A stretch of 64,000 bases of DNA from NCBI RefSeq assembly GCF_000213785.1, contig NC_015557.1, positions 310,001-374,000 on the forward strand, written 5' to 3'. Numbering within the stretch: position 1 is the first letter of the stretch; each line of letters opens with the position of its first letter. A program made the translations under genes and the position numbers. Origin of the DNA: Hydrogenobaculum sp. 3684 (GTDB lineage: Bacteria; Aquificota; Aquificia; Aquificales; Aquificaceae). Positions 36,722 through 44,874 of this stretch are shown here, piece after piece. The notes beneath the pieces were generated by a model that was given only the letters and a program-made list of their open reading frames with translations, was not told the DNA's origin and searched no databases.

Positions 36722-36826
36722 ATTGTCTGACAAGCAATTAATTTTGCCGTAAAACCGTAAAGCCGTAATTACATAAAACCGTAAAGCCGTAATTACGGCG
36801 AATTTGTAAAAAGCTTGTTAGACAAT
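36722..36826. repeat. 105-bp inverted-repeat-bounded element with internal direct repeats
   Basis: ATTGTCTGACAAGC (36722-36735) and GCTTGTTAGACAAT (36813-36826) are inverted with one mismatch. Inside, a 23-base sequence containing CCGTAAAGCCGTAATTAC occurs twice in tandem (36750-36772 and 36774-36796), and the second copy extends into the perfect palindrome GCCGTAATTACGGC. This could be a miniature transposable element or a strongly structured RNA. Confidence 0.6.
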
Positions 36827-36898
36827 TATTTAAACTTGATAACGGTACACTAAACTTTGCAGAATCTGGCATTTTCGGAAAATTACCTTCATTTGCGG

Positions 36899-36939
36899 GG
36901 GGGTACCCCCTTGACAAAACCATTGATACACTATATAAT
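36899..36939 (+). promoter_or_regulatory. Palindrome GGGGGTACCCCC abutting a consensus promoter
   Basis: The 12-bp palindrome (36899-36910) touches TTGACA (36911-36916), which is followed by exactly 17 bases and TATAAT (36934-36939). A near-palindrome, ATTTTCGGAAAAT, lies at about 36871-36883. The first repeat of CRISPR-like array 2 begins 22 bases after the -10, so the predicted transcript starts just before it. The palindrome looks like an operator in a genome where G/C runs are rare. Confidence 0.65.
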
Positions 36940-36961
36940 ATTAGGAGTAGTGATTTCTGGG

Positions 36962-37121
36962 GTTTCATCTGAACCGTGTGGGTTAAGAAGCACAACACCT
37001 TTGCCGTTTACAAGCACGTTTGAAGAGTTTCATCTGAACCGTGTGGGTTAAGAAGCTGATTTGACAGCATCAAATACAGTTGCAATAATCTGAGTTTCAT
37101 CTGAACCGTGTGGGTTAAGAA
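36962..37121 (+). CRISPR. Second, three-repeat CRISPR-like array with a different repeat
   Basis: Three identical 28-base copies (36962-36989, 37027-37054, 37094-37121) start GTTTCATCTGAACCGTGTGG and end TTAAGAA. They are separated by unrelated 37- and 39-base sequences. The repeat is unrelated to that of the array near cas1. No cas gene adjoins it. A consensus promoter sits directly upstream in the same direction. The repeat identity and spacer-length range fit CRISPR, but three copies is the minimum for the call. Confidence 0.72.
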
Positions 37122-37135
37122 AAAGAAAACGTATT

Positions 37136-37428
37136 GTATAAGTTCAGATAGACTGAACATAGAGTGCCTGAGCATGTTTCAGATGCCTGTCTTCTTAAAA
37201 GACACTAATCTCATGATGTAAAAAATGCCCTTGGCACACTAGTGCGTGAGCATGTTTCAGATAAGCATGTTCTTAGAATACACTTATCACACGACAAGTA
37301 TGCCACACAATAGTAAGAAATGCCTTTGGCACACTAGACTCTTGAAGAAGTACATAGAAAATACAACTTTGTAAGATCTACAAATCTACCACGGTTTATG
37401 TGTTCACGATGTAGTGAACTTATACACT
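37136..37428. repeat. Dispersed intergenic repeat, copy A (with internal 78-bp duplication)
   Basis: This stretch is largely the reverse complement of 56270-56515. Shared blocks include GTATAAGTTCAGATAGACTG, AGAATACACTTATCA, CGACAAGTATGCCAC, CAATAGTAAGAAATGCC and GAAGTACATAGAAAA, in the same order. Copy A contains a duplicated segment (GTGCSTGAGCATGTTTCAGAT at 37164 and 37242). The end, GGTTTATGTGTTCACGATG, also resembles 30901-30920 after CRISPR array 1. No coding frame is evident. Confidence 0.75.
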
Positions 37429-37532
37429 ATAGTATGCCAACGATACTCCTTACATCGTAAGTAAAAAGTTTGTTAAAAATATAAAAGCATTTAAAACATG
37501 CTTACAGCATTCTATTTATATCCTATCCAAAC

Positions 37533-38798
37533 TCATTCACTTTGTAGGCTAATTTTACCTATATCAGAATATGCTATATCTCCGGCTATTACATAAGATT
37601 TATTTTGATATTTAAAAGCCAGTGAAACGGTTATACAAAAATCATCTGTGGCTTTAGAAAGATAAACTCCTGTTATATAAGGGGTTTCCGATGCATTTTT
37701 AAAATAAGCTTCTTTTGATCTATCTGCCCCCTTTTTCCCTGTGGCTATGCTTTTGGATATGTCTGGATTTATTATATTGTTGGATATCTGGATTCCAGAC
37801 TCGTTCATTATATAGATAAGGTCGTAAAAAGGATACTTTTTAAACATATCGTAGACCACAAATTCCCATAGATTTTTTTCAGTTTTCACTAGATTGTTGG
37901 CAATATCTTGTATAGAGGATGATATTTTTTCTTTTATAAGCTGGACTGTTGGATAATCTTGCTTTGATAAGTGCGTTATCAGAAGAGGCTGTAATCCATC
38001 AATTATCGCTACGGTATTTTTCATATCTTTTATATATACTTTTAATATATCTATTCGTTTTAGGAAAGCATCGTAAGATTTTATGTTGTTTAAATTTAGT
38101 ACGATGGCGTACATAACAGGGGTTTTATGGGTTTGAAACAGTACGTTGTATTCTTTATAAAATTCATCAAAGAATTTATTTATAACATCTTTTGTGATTT
38201 TTGTTTTGTGTACACTGTATATTTCGTTATCGGATTTTTCTATATATGTACAACATTCGTTAGACATATTTTTTAATAGATCTCTTATTAGCTTAAACAG
38301 CGAGTCTATTTTATAACTAAGCTCTTCTTTTAGTTCTTTAAAATCCTGAAAACCTATAACCACCGCATAGTAATCTTTCCCTAACATGTTAGATATTTTG
38401 TCTTGAGAAGAGTCTGGGAATTTGCTTAGATAATGGATTACTGTGTCGTAATTTATTACTCCTATGTATTGATTTTTGTTGTTTACCAAAAATATATCAG
38501 ACACTTGGAGTCTAAGGACCTCAATAACATCTGAAAGTCTTTGTGGGTTTATGTTGGTGTTTTTGACTTTTGGAAGAGGTTTTGATAGTTCTCCTACATT
38601 TAAATTTCTATTTGCAAAAGCTATGTCATCTTTTTTGACAATACCTATAGGTGTTTGATTTTTTAGTATAACAACGTATTTGTAGAAGGGCTTTTCTTTG
38701 AAAAACTTATAAACCAAATCAACACTATCTTCATAGTTAAAAGCCGGTATGTTTGAAGAAAAAATGTCTAAACTTACATAGTTTTCAGCTTTTGGCAT
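37533..38798 (-). CDS. CBS-domain protein with C-terminal Cache-like sensor region
   Basis: A 421-residue soluble protein. Residues about 1-130 form a CBS pair (FKEKPFYKYVVILKNQTPIGIVKKDDI and the later SDIFLVNNKNQYIGVINYD). Residues about 140-260 form a domain starting DYYAVVIGFQDFKELKEEL that may be a degenerate GGDEF-type fold but lacks the signature. Residues about 300-420 resemble a PDC/Cache sensor (DLIYIMNESGIQISNN, FKNASETPYITGVYLSKATDDFCITVS). There is no membrane segment, unusual for Cache. It ends a long minus-strand operon, overlapping nadD by 14 bases. Ligand unknown; adenine nucleotides are possible from the CBS pair. Confidence 0.6.
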   Translation of the reverse strand: MPKAENYVSLDIFSSNIPAFNYEDSVDLVYKFFKEKPFYKYVVILKNQTPIGIVKKDDIAFANRNLNVGELSKPLPKVKNTNINPQRLSDVIEVLRLQVSDIFLVNNKNQYIGVINYDTVIHYLSKFPDSSQDKISNMLGKDYYAVVIGFQDFKELKEELSYKIDSLFKLIRDLLKNMSNECCTYIEKSDNEIYSVHKTKITKDVINKFFDEFYKEYNVLFQTHKTPVMYAIVLNLNNIKSYDAFLKRIDILKVYIKDMKNTVAIIDGLQPLLITHLSKQDYPTVQLIKEKISSSIQDIANNLVKTEKNLWEFVVYDMFKKYPFYDLIYIMNESGIQISNNIINPDISKSIATGKKGADRSKEAYFKNASETPYITGVYLSKATDDFCITVSLAFKYQNKSYVIAGDIAYSDIGKISLQSE

Positions 38799-39354
38799 AA
38801 ATACCCTCTTTCAATATATATTCTAATACTTTATCTGGTATCATATATTTTACACTCTTACCATGCTTTATACGCTCTCTTATTTCAGTAGAGGATATAT
38901 CTATAGTTCTTGTGTTGCAAAAAATTGCATCTATATCGTTGTTTATAAAAATATCTTCTTTGCCTCTTTTTACCACTATAAAATTTGCAATTTTTACAAG
39001 ATCTTCATATCTGTACCATTTATCAAGCGTTAGGTAAGCATCGTAGCCTATTATGAAGGTTGGATTTTCTTTATACTTTTCTTTTAGCATCAGTGCACTT
39101 TTATAAGTATAAGATATTTCTTCTTTTTTTAGTTCTATATCTTCTATAAAAGCCCAAGGCTCATCCTCCAAGGCAAGCTTTAACATTTCAAACCGCTGTT
39201 TGGGACTTGCTATAGGTTTTGGTTTAAAAGGAGATATAAAAGCTGGCATAAAATATATTTTATCAACATCACAAAGCTCGCATACATCCCTTGCCACAAG
39301 TATATGCCCTATATGTATCGGGTCAAAGCTACCACCAAAAAACGCTATACCCAT
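38785..39354 (-). CDS. nadD: Nicotinate-nucleotide adenylyltransferase
   Basis: A 189-residue NAD-biosynthesis enzyme that adenylates nicotinate mononucleotide. It has the nucleotidyltransferase motif GGSFDPIHIGH (residues 7-17) and the C-terminal ISSTEIRERI motif. It overlaps the DUF72 gene by ten bases and the CBS gene by 14. Confidence 0.92.
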   Translation of the reverse strand: MGIAFFGGSFDPIHIGHILVARDVCELCDVDKIYFMPAFISPFKPKPIASPKQRFEMLKLALEDEPWAFIEDIELKKEEISYTYKSALMLKEKYKENPTFIIGYDAYLTLDKWYRYEDLVKIANFIVVKRGKEDIFINNDIDAIFCNTRTIDISSTEIRERIKHGKSVKYMIPDKVLEYILKEGIYAKS

Positions 39355-40148
39355 ATACCTTGATTTCTTATAGCTTCAAGCTTGTCTGGTATTTCCACAT
39401 CAAATCCGTAAAGCTTTTTAAGTTCTAAAGCGTTTAGAAAAGCTCCTGCTCCAAAGGTGTTGTTAAAAAATATGTAAGTAGGTTTATACTCTTCTATTTT
39501 TCTTATTTTTGTTTTTAATTTTTTCAGCTCGTCTATGCTGTATATGTATTTGTAAGGATTTTCTTCATCTTTTCCATGTATTCTTATATAGTTGAAGTTT
39601 GCTGTGCTAATCCAAGGTCCTACCAAAGCATCTTCTTTTTTTGGAGCATCTACATTTACTATGCTGACGTTGTTTTCTTTTAAAAGCTCAAAAACATCTT
39701 TTCTGTTAAAAGACTTGCTTCTAAACTCTATGGCCAAAGGTATTGGTTTTAAGCTTTTTATAAGATCTTCGATATGCTCTAAAGACTCTTCTTTGTAGTG
39801 CATAGATGGTGGAAACTGCATTAAAAGTGCTATAAAACGCCCAGAAGATACTATTAGTTCTATGTCTTCTATAAACTTCTCCAAGCTTTTTTTATCGTAA
39901 TTTTTAAAATGTGTAAAGCTTCTATGAAGTTTTATTGAATACCTTAAATTTGGTGCTTTTTTAAGTATAGATTTTATATGATGCTTTTGTGGATATCTAT
40001 AAAATGTGAAATTTAGCTCTACACTATCGAAAAATCTCTGGTAATAAAGTATAAACTCCGATGGTCTTATGCCGTTAGGGTAAAATCTTCCTATGGCATC
40101 TTTATAATAATATCCACTTATGCCAATATGTATATTAGCATTCTTCAT
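39345..40148 (-). CDS. DUF72 family protein
   Basis: A 267-residue TIM-barrel-like protein of the DUF72/YecE family. It starts IHIGISGYYYKDAIGRFYP, followed by FDSVELNFTFYRYP, the RYSIKLHRSFTHFK region, LAIEFRSKSF and FNYIRIHGKDE. The biochemical role is unknown. Its ATG lies in a duplicated copy of the 3' end of the upstream O-antigen-ligase-like gene. Confidence 0.8.
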   Translation of the reverse strand: MKNANIHIGISGYYYKDAIGRFYPNGIRPSEFILYYQRFFDSVELNFTFYRYPQKHHIKSILKKAPNLRYSIKLHRSFTHFKNYDKKSLEKFIEDIELIVSSGRFIALLMQFPPSMHYKEESLEHIEDLIKSLKPIPLAIEFRSKSFNRKDVFELLKENNVSIVNVDAPKKEDALVGPWISTANFNYIRIHGKDEENPYKYIYSIDELKKLKTKIRKIEEYKPTYIFFNNTFGAGAFLNALELKKLYGFDVEIPDKLEAIRNQGIWV

Positions 40149-40241
40149 AGAGCGGCCCGACGCATTTCATATTCAAGTAGTGGTTTATCATGTACCATCT
40201 TCATAGAGCAGCCCGATGCATTTCATTTTTGCTTAGTGGTT
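40143..40241. repeat. Tandem duplication of the 3' end of the O-antigen-ligase-like gene
   Basis: Two copies of about 43 bases (40143-40185 and 40199-40241), 56 bases apart, each beginning CTTCATAGAGC and ending TAGTGG. On the minus strand both encode a PL---EM-RAAL-stop tail. In the copy nearer the DUF72 gene the stop overlaps the DUF72 ATG (ATGA). The ancestral gene junction was probably that overlap. Confidence 0.7.
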
Positions 40242-41400
40242 GTTTTAAAAACCAATTTTCAGCAATACCAAATAAAAGCAAAATCAAAGGAAGATAAAGG
40301 CTCCAAAAAAAAGTAAACAAAGATCCAAAAAGCTGATACACCATTGTAGCCACAAAAGGTATAAATAAAAAATCCTCTTGTTTAAAAGCTTTTAAGCTAA
40401 AACTAAATTTTAACACCCTCCAATAAAACCAAATAAGTCCTATAAGCCCAATAAGACCCTTTTCTATGTATTCTGACAAACCTTCAAAAGATTCAAACTT
40501 TTCAAGACCAAGCTTTGGATCTAATTTTAATCCACTTCTAACCCCATGTCCTATTAGAATAGCTACTATATTTTTATCCTTAATATCCTTATCTATTACT
40601 CTAAAAGCGTGTATCATAATTTTATATCTTAAACTTGAAACTGTGTTTAACTCTTTTGTGGTAATCTGCTCGTGTTTTAGGATTTTAACAATTACATCAA
40701 ACCTAGGATCTTTTCTAAAAACGTAAAACCCGCCTATCGAAAGCACAAGCACCGAAGCGGTTAATATTGAAAGCACAAGTTTTTTGGAATAACTACCCAA
40801 AGATGCACTTAAAAAAACGCTTAGCCCTGCCAAAAACCCAAGCAAATCAGATCTTTTTGTACTAAGTACCACCATCAAAGTATAAACCAAAAAAAGCCCT
40901 AAAAACAAAAACCTTTTCCAATCTTTTTTATATAAAAAAATACCAATGCTAGAAAAAGCTAAAATAGAAAATATAAACCCAGCATCAAAAGCCCCACCAA
41001 ACAAAAGCATCTCATAGCCTTTTAATTTTATATTGTAAAGACCCACAATTGTAAGTGGGATCCCGATAAGACAAAAGTAAAAATTTATCTTTTTAGCAAA
41101 AGCTAAATAATCTATATCAAGATAATTTTTTGCTAGATATAAAAGCATAAAAACAAGCTCTTCAATAGCATGGTTTATCTTTGATATATTAAACAAAATG
41201 CTTGATATGAGCCCAGGGGTTATATAAGTGAATATAGGAGCCGTCAAAATACCTTTTAGATTTTTATTTTTAATCTCGTCGTACAAAAGCACCAAAAGAT
41301 ATATCACAACAAAAGCTTCAAAGATTGTTATAGATATAAAAAATGTAAAAACTAAACACCAAAGGAGTGTATACCTTATCTTACCTAATGAGATCTGCAT
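40201..41400 (-). CDS. O-antigen ligase/polymerase-like membrane protein (Wzy/WaaL type)
   Basis: A 399-residue membrane protein with about ten hydrophobic segments. Features of the Wzy_C superfamily are KRSDLLGFLAGLSVFL in the middle, a large periplasmic loop (about residues 225-315) with HGVRSG, and GLIGLIWFYWRVL after it. It could polymerise or ligate a surface polysaccharide; substrate unknown. It overlaps the phosphotransferase-like gene by 20 bases. Its 3' end is duplicated. Confidence 0.68.
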   Translation of the reverse strand: MQISLGKIRYTLLWCLVFTFFISITIFEAFVVIYLLVLLYDEIKNKNLKGILTAPIFTYITPGLISSILFNISKINHAIEELVFMLLYLAKNYLDIDYLAFAKKINFYFCLIGIPLTIVGLYNIKLKGYEMLLFGGAFDAGFIFSILAFSSIGIFLYKKDWKRFLFLGLFLVYTLMVVLSTKRSDLLGFLAGLSVFLSASLGSYSKKLVLSILTASVLVLSIGGFYVFRKDPRFDVIVKILKHEQITTKELNTVSSLRYKIMIHAFRVIDKDIKDKNIVAILIGHGVRSGLKLDPKLGLEKFESFEGLSEYIEKGLIGLIGLIWFYWRVLKFSFSLKAFKQEDFLFIPFVATMVYQLFGSLFTFFWSLYLPLILLLFGIAENWFLKQPLSKNEMHRAAL

Positions 41401-42358
41401 ACTCTTTTGATAGTTTAAAAAGTTTTTTTGCGTTTTGGATAGCGCTGTCTTTGTTTTCTATATGTGGGTCTTTTAGTAAAAACGATGTAACTTTACCCCT
41501 AACGTAAGCTCTGTAAGATTTGTAAAAGTTTAAAAATATATCAAAATCTTCGTCTTTTGTAGCGCTTTTATAGGTATCTTCGTATATTTTAGCAAAATCT
41601 CTATAACCCTTAAGATCAAGCTCCATTGACAAAAAACACATGTCGTTTATCTGATCTTGTATTCTAAACCTATCGTTAAACTCTATAGCATCCATTATAC
41701 ATATGTTATCTTTGTCTATTACCACATGCTCTAACCTTATATCCCCGTGTCCATCTATAACATAGCCTTTTTTTTGCCTTTTGTAAAAAAGGTCTTTATG
41801 CTTTTTATAAAAGCTATTTACTTTGTCTTTTATAAACTCGTAATCTTCTTGTTCTATGGTTTTACCTATAAATTCTTTAGTTTGCTCAAAATTCTCATCG
41901 GTGTTAAACTTCATTTGATTGTATACGTCAAAATCATACATCTTCTTACTTTGAGAGTGAAAATAGGCTATTTTTTTAGCCACATTTTTTATATCCTCTT
42001 CTTTTAAAGAGTTTAGTTTGTTTATCATAAAAAGTTCATCTTTTACCCTTTTCATCTTAACGGCGTACTCTACCACCAAAGCCTCGTCAATGTCTTCTTG
42101 GGAAAGCTCGTAAGTGTTGTTTATTTTTATTATAGGTATCACACCAAGATAGACATCTTCGCAGAACCTTTTGTTTATTTCAAGCTCTTTGTAAGAGTAA
42201 AACAGCCTTTTTTCTAAGGTTGAATAGTCCAAAAATCCAAAGTTCACCGGTTTTTTTATTTTATAAACAAACTCATCTGTGATGATGACAAAAGAGCTAT
42301 GAGTCTGAATTAGTTCACCTTTTAGTTTGTCTTTGAGGTAAAACACCACTTCAGACAT
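41381..42358 (-). CDS. Aminoglycoside-phosphotransferase-fold kinase-like protein
   Basis: A 325-residue protein of the APH/COG2187 type, in which the kinase-like domain often precedes a P-loop ATPase domain; here only the first is present. The N terminus has VYKIKKPVNFGFLDYSTLEKR, the catalytic-loop equivalent is VIDGHGDIRLEHVV, and the metal-binding Asp region is IMDAIEFNDRFRIQD. Substrate is not known. It is translationally linked to nuoG upstream (8-base overlap). Confidence 0.72.
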   Translation of the reverse strand: MSEVVFYLKDKLKGELIQTHSSFVIITDEFVYKIKKPVNFGFLDYSTLEKRLFYSYKELEINKRFCEDVYLGVIPIIKINNTYELSQEDIDEALVVEYAVKMKRVKDELFMINKLNSLKEEDIKNVAKKIAYFHSQSKKMYDFDVYNQMKFNTDENFEQTKEFIGKTIEQEDYEFIKDKVNSFYKKHKDLFYKRQKKGYVIDGHGDIRLEHVVIDKDNICIMDAIEFNDRFRIQDQINDMCFLSMELDLKGYRDFAKIYEDTYKSATKDEDFDIFLNFYKSYRAYVRGKVTSFLLKDPHIENKDSAIQNAKKLFKLSKEYADLIR

Positions 42359-44210
42359 TGATCATAGCTTCCTTGTTTTTGTTTTCAAGGTTTTGTAGCA
42401 GTTTGCTATGCTCTAATATCCAAGAGCTGTTGTAAACTGATACCTCTTTTTTGTAGTCTGTTTTAAACATCCCTTCTTTGTAAGAGAAGGAATTTCCTAT
42501 ACCTGCTAACTTTGGAAGCTCTTTTAGTATATCGTCGTCTATTGGGAAAGGTAAGACTTTTGAAACTTTTTTTAAGCCTCTCAACGTATGGATAGTACCA
42601 TCTTTTTCACCGGTGAGCTTCATCGGTATACAGGTATCTGCTAAAAGAGAAAGATCGCTCTTGAAAGGTGTTACAAGGGTTAGTTTTGTGTTTTTAAAAG
42701 CCTCAAATACAACATCTTTATCAAAATAATCAAATAAATCTTCACCAAACAGCAGCACTGATTTTATTTCACCTTGCTTAATCATTTCTAATATGAGACC
42801 TATATCTGTTATTGGTATATCTTTTAAAGCTTCGTAAAGACCAAGTGCGTTTGTTTGTAAAGGTATTGGCATAACTGGGGCGTCTATTTTGTTAAGCATA
42901 TTCCCAAGCTTTGAAGCCTCTTCATATCTAAAGCTGTAAACATCTACTATTATAGCTGTATCCTTGTCTATTACATCATGGATTTTTTCTATGTCTATGT
43001 AGGTTGGCTTAAATTTATCATCCCTTGATTTTTTATTGGATGTCTTATAGACTTTGCCGTTTATCCTATAACTTACCACAGGGGCAACTGAACTTATATC
43101 ATCTCCTATAAACACGAATTTGGTTTTTGATGTAATATCGTCAAGATGAGCTATTGGTTTGTTATAGGCTTTTAAAAATGGAATTAAATCAACACTAATT
43201 ACAGAAGATACGTAAGAGCTTACTTTTTTAGCTATCTCTAAAGCTAAACTTATCTCTTCGTTGGTCATAAAAGGAGATATTATGACTGCCATAGGTTTTT
43301 CTTTGAAGTTTTTGTTTATTATCTCTATTGGCTCTGAGAAGGGAAATCTGTTTTGATTTGTGATGGGTTCTTTTATTCTGTTGTCGTTTAACATGTCGTA
43401 TCCAAAAAATATCTTTGCGCAGCTATCAAGTTCTTTTCCTGGTTTTGTCCTATAAACTTGAGCTTTTGACTTCCAGTCTCCTACACCAAACTCAAGCTCT
43501 ATGTTGCATCCGGTGGGGCAATTGAGACATACGGTCTCTTCATTTTTTAAAAGCCAGCTTCTAGACCAGAATTTAAAAGGTTTTGATATGATAGCACCCA
43601 CTGGGCATACATCCACGCACATACCACACATATCACAAGATGATGTATCAATGGGTCTTACTGTTGGGACTATGTTAGAATCAAACCCTCTTTCTTCTAC
43701 ATAAAGGGCTTTTGCTTTGTTTATATAATCACATACCCTTGTACATCTGTAGCACACGACGCATCTATTTGAATAGTACTCCAAGTAATCACTTTGCCAA
43801 TCGTGTTCTTCTCTGTGCTTTTCTAAAGCTGATACTGGTACTATCTGAGTTTGTGGTCCATAAAGAGCTCCATAGTTTTGCAGATCGCATTCACCAGCTT
43901 TATCGCATATTGGACAATCAAGAGGATGTCTTGTCATATAAGCTTGCAACAAGTAAGCCTGATTTTCTTTTACAGCTTTTGCTTGGGTGCTGACTCTAAG
44001 ACCTTCTTGTATTTGAAGTGTGCAAGATGGTATAACGCGGTTTTGATTTTCTACAAGCACTATACAAAGCCTACAAGAACCAAGCGCTGGCAATCTATCA
44101 AGATAGCAAAAATAAGGAATTTCTATACCCACAGAAAGCATGTATTTTAATAAATTTTCTCCTTTTGGAGCTTTATATTCTTTGCCGTCTATAAATATAC
44201 TAACTTCCAT
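42351..44210 (-). CDS. nuoG: NADH-quinone oxidoreductase subunit G (NuoG)-like
   Basis: This peripheral complex I subunit relays electrons through Fe-S clusters. The N-terminal [2Fe-2S] domain has C35, C46, C49 and C63. It is followed by H95-x3-C99-x2-C102-x5-C108 (N5-type ligands), C150-x2-C153-x2-C156-x3-C160 and a second ferredoxin set (SSCDMCGMCVDVCP), then CLNCPTGC at the start of the molybdopterin-oxidoreductase-like region. At 619 residues it is shorter than E. coli NuoG. No other nuo gene is in this window, so it may serve complex I encoded elsewhere or a hydrogenase-type module. Confidence 0.8.
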   Translation of the reverse strand: MEVSIFIDGKEYKAPKGENLLKYMLSVGIEIPYFCYLDRLPALGSCRLCIVLVENQNRVIPSCTLQIQEGLRVSTQAKAVKENQAYLLQAYMTRHPLDCPICDKAGECDLQNYGALYGPQTQIVPVSALEKHREEHDWQSDYLEYYSNRCVVCYRCTRVCDYINKAKALYVEERGFDSNIVPTVRPIDTSSCDMCGMCVDVCPVGAIISKPFKFWSRSWLLKNEETVCLNCPTGCNIELEFGVGDWKSKAQVYRTKPGKELDSCAKIFFGYDMLNDNRIKEPITNQNRFPFSEPIEIINKNFKEKPMAVIISPFMTNEEISLALEIAKKVSSYVSSVISVDLIPFLKAYNKPIAHLDDITSKTKFVFIGDDISSVAPVVSYRINGKVYKTSNKKSRDDKFKPTYIDIEKIHDVIDKDTAIIVDVYSFRYEEASKLGNMLNKIDAPVMPIPLQTNALGLYEALKDIPITDIGLILEMIKQGEIKSVLLFGEDLFDYFDKDVVFEAFKNTKLTLVTPFKSDLSLLADTCIPMKLTGEKDGTIHTLRGLKKVSKVLPFPIDDDILKELPKLAGIGNSFSYKEGMFKTDYKKEVSVYNSSWILEHSKLLQNLENKNKEAMINV

Positions 44211-44874
44211 GGTAACCTCCTAACATATTTAATATACTAAAAATTGTTTCTTTTGGATTGGGGCTATTAAATATACTCCTTCCCATAACAATTATATCCG
44301 CTATCCCACCGACTTCTTGTAAGCTTACTACCCTTTTTTGATCGTCTTTTTTGTCTTTATCAAGCCTTACTCCTGGTATAACGGTTTTTAAATTTGGAAA
44401 TTTATTTTTTATACTAAAAGCCTCAAAACCAGAACATACAACACCATCTAAATTGCACTCGTTAGCAACACCAGCGAGATTTAAAACCATCTCTTCTAAA
44501 CTATACCTAGAACCTAAGAACTCCAAATAAGATGAGTCATGAGATGTTAGTATTGTAACCCCTATTATATTTGTATTTCCTTTTATATCTTTTAAAGGAC
44601 TAAGCATTTCTTTTCCACCAAGCGTATGTACGGTAAGATAATCTATGTTGTTTTTTGCACAAATTTCAACTGATTTTAAAACGGTGTTTGGAATATCGTG
44701 AAACTTTAGATCCAAAAACACTTCAAAGCCCGATTGTTTTAGGGCTTTTAACAAAGAAAAACCCTCTTCTAAAAATACTATAGGTCCTATTTTTACAACT
44801 AGTGGAAGACCTTCCAATTCTTTCAAAATGTTCAAAGAACTTTTGTCATCTATGGCTAATGCTAGTTTAGGCAT
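44200..44874 (-). CDS. pyrF: Orotidine-5'-phosphate decarboxylase
   Basis: The last step of UMP synthesis. The 224-residue TIM barrel has the catalytic motif DLKFHDIPNTV (about residues 53-63), the N-terminal ALAIDDKSS Asp and the C-terminal GVRLDKD and VMGRSIF phosphate-binding segments. It overlaps nuoG by 11 bases and the upstream helical hypothetical gene by eight. pyrE lies near the end of this window, in a separate unit. Confidence 0.93.
   Translation of the reverse strand: MPKLALAIDDKSSLNILKELEGLPLVVKIGPIVFLEEGFSLLKALKQSGFEVFLDLKFHDIPNTVLKSVEICAKNNIDYLTVHTLGGKEMLSPLKDIKGNTNIIGVTILTSHDSSYLEFLGSRYSLEEMVLNLAGVANECNLDGVVCSGFEAFSIKNKFPNLKTVIPGVRLDKDKKDDQKRVVSLQEVGGIADIIVMGRSIFNSPNPKETIFSILNMLGGYHGS

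Noticed and set aside
40128-40316. Plus-strand frame over the O-antigen-ligase-like gene end
   Set aside because: It is the complement of the duplicated gene end and has no support of its own.
43501-44150. Several plus-strand frames within nuoG
   Set aside because: They are antisense shadows of a gene with well-placed Fe-S ligand motifs.
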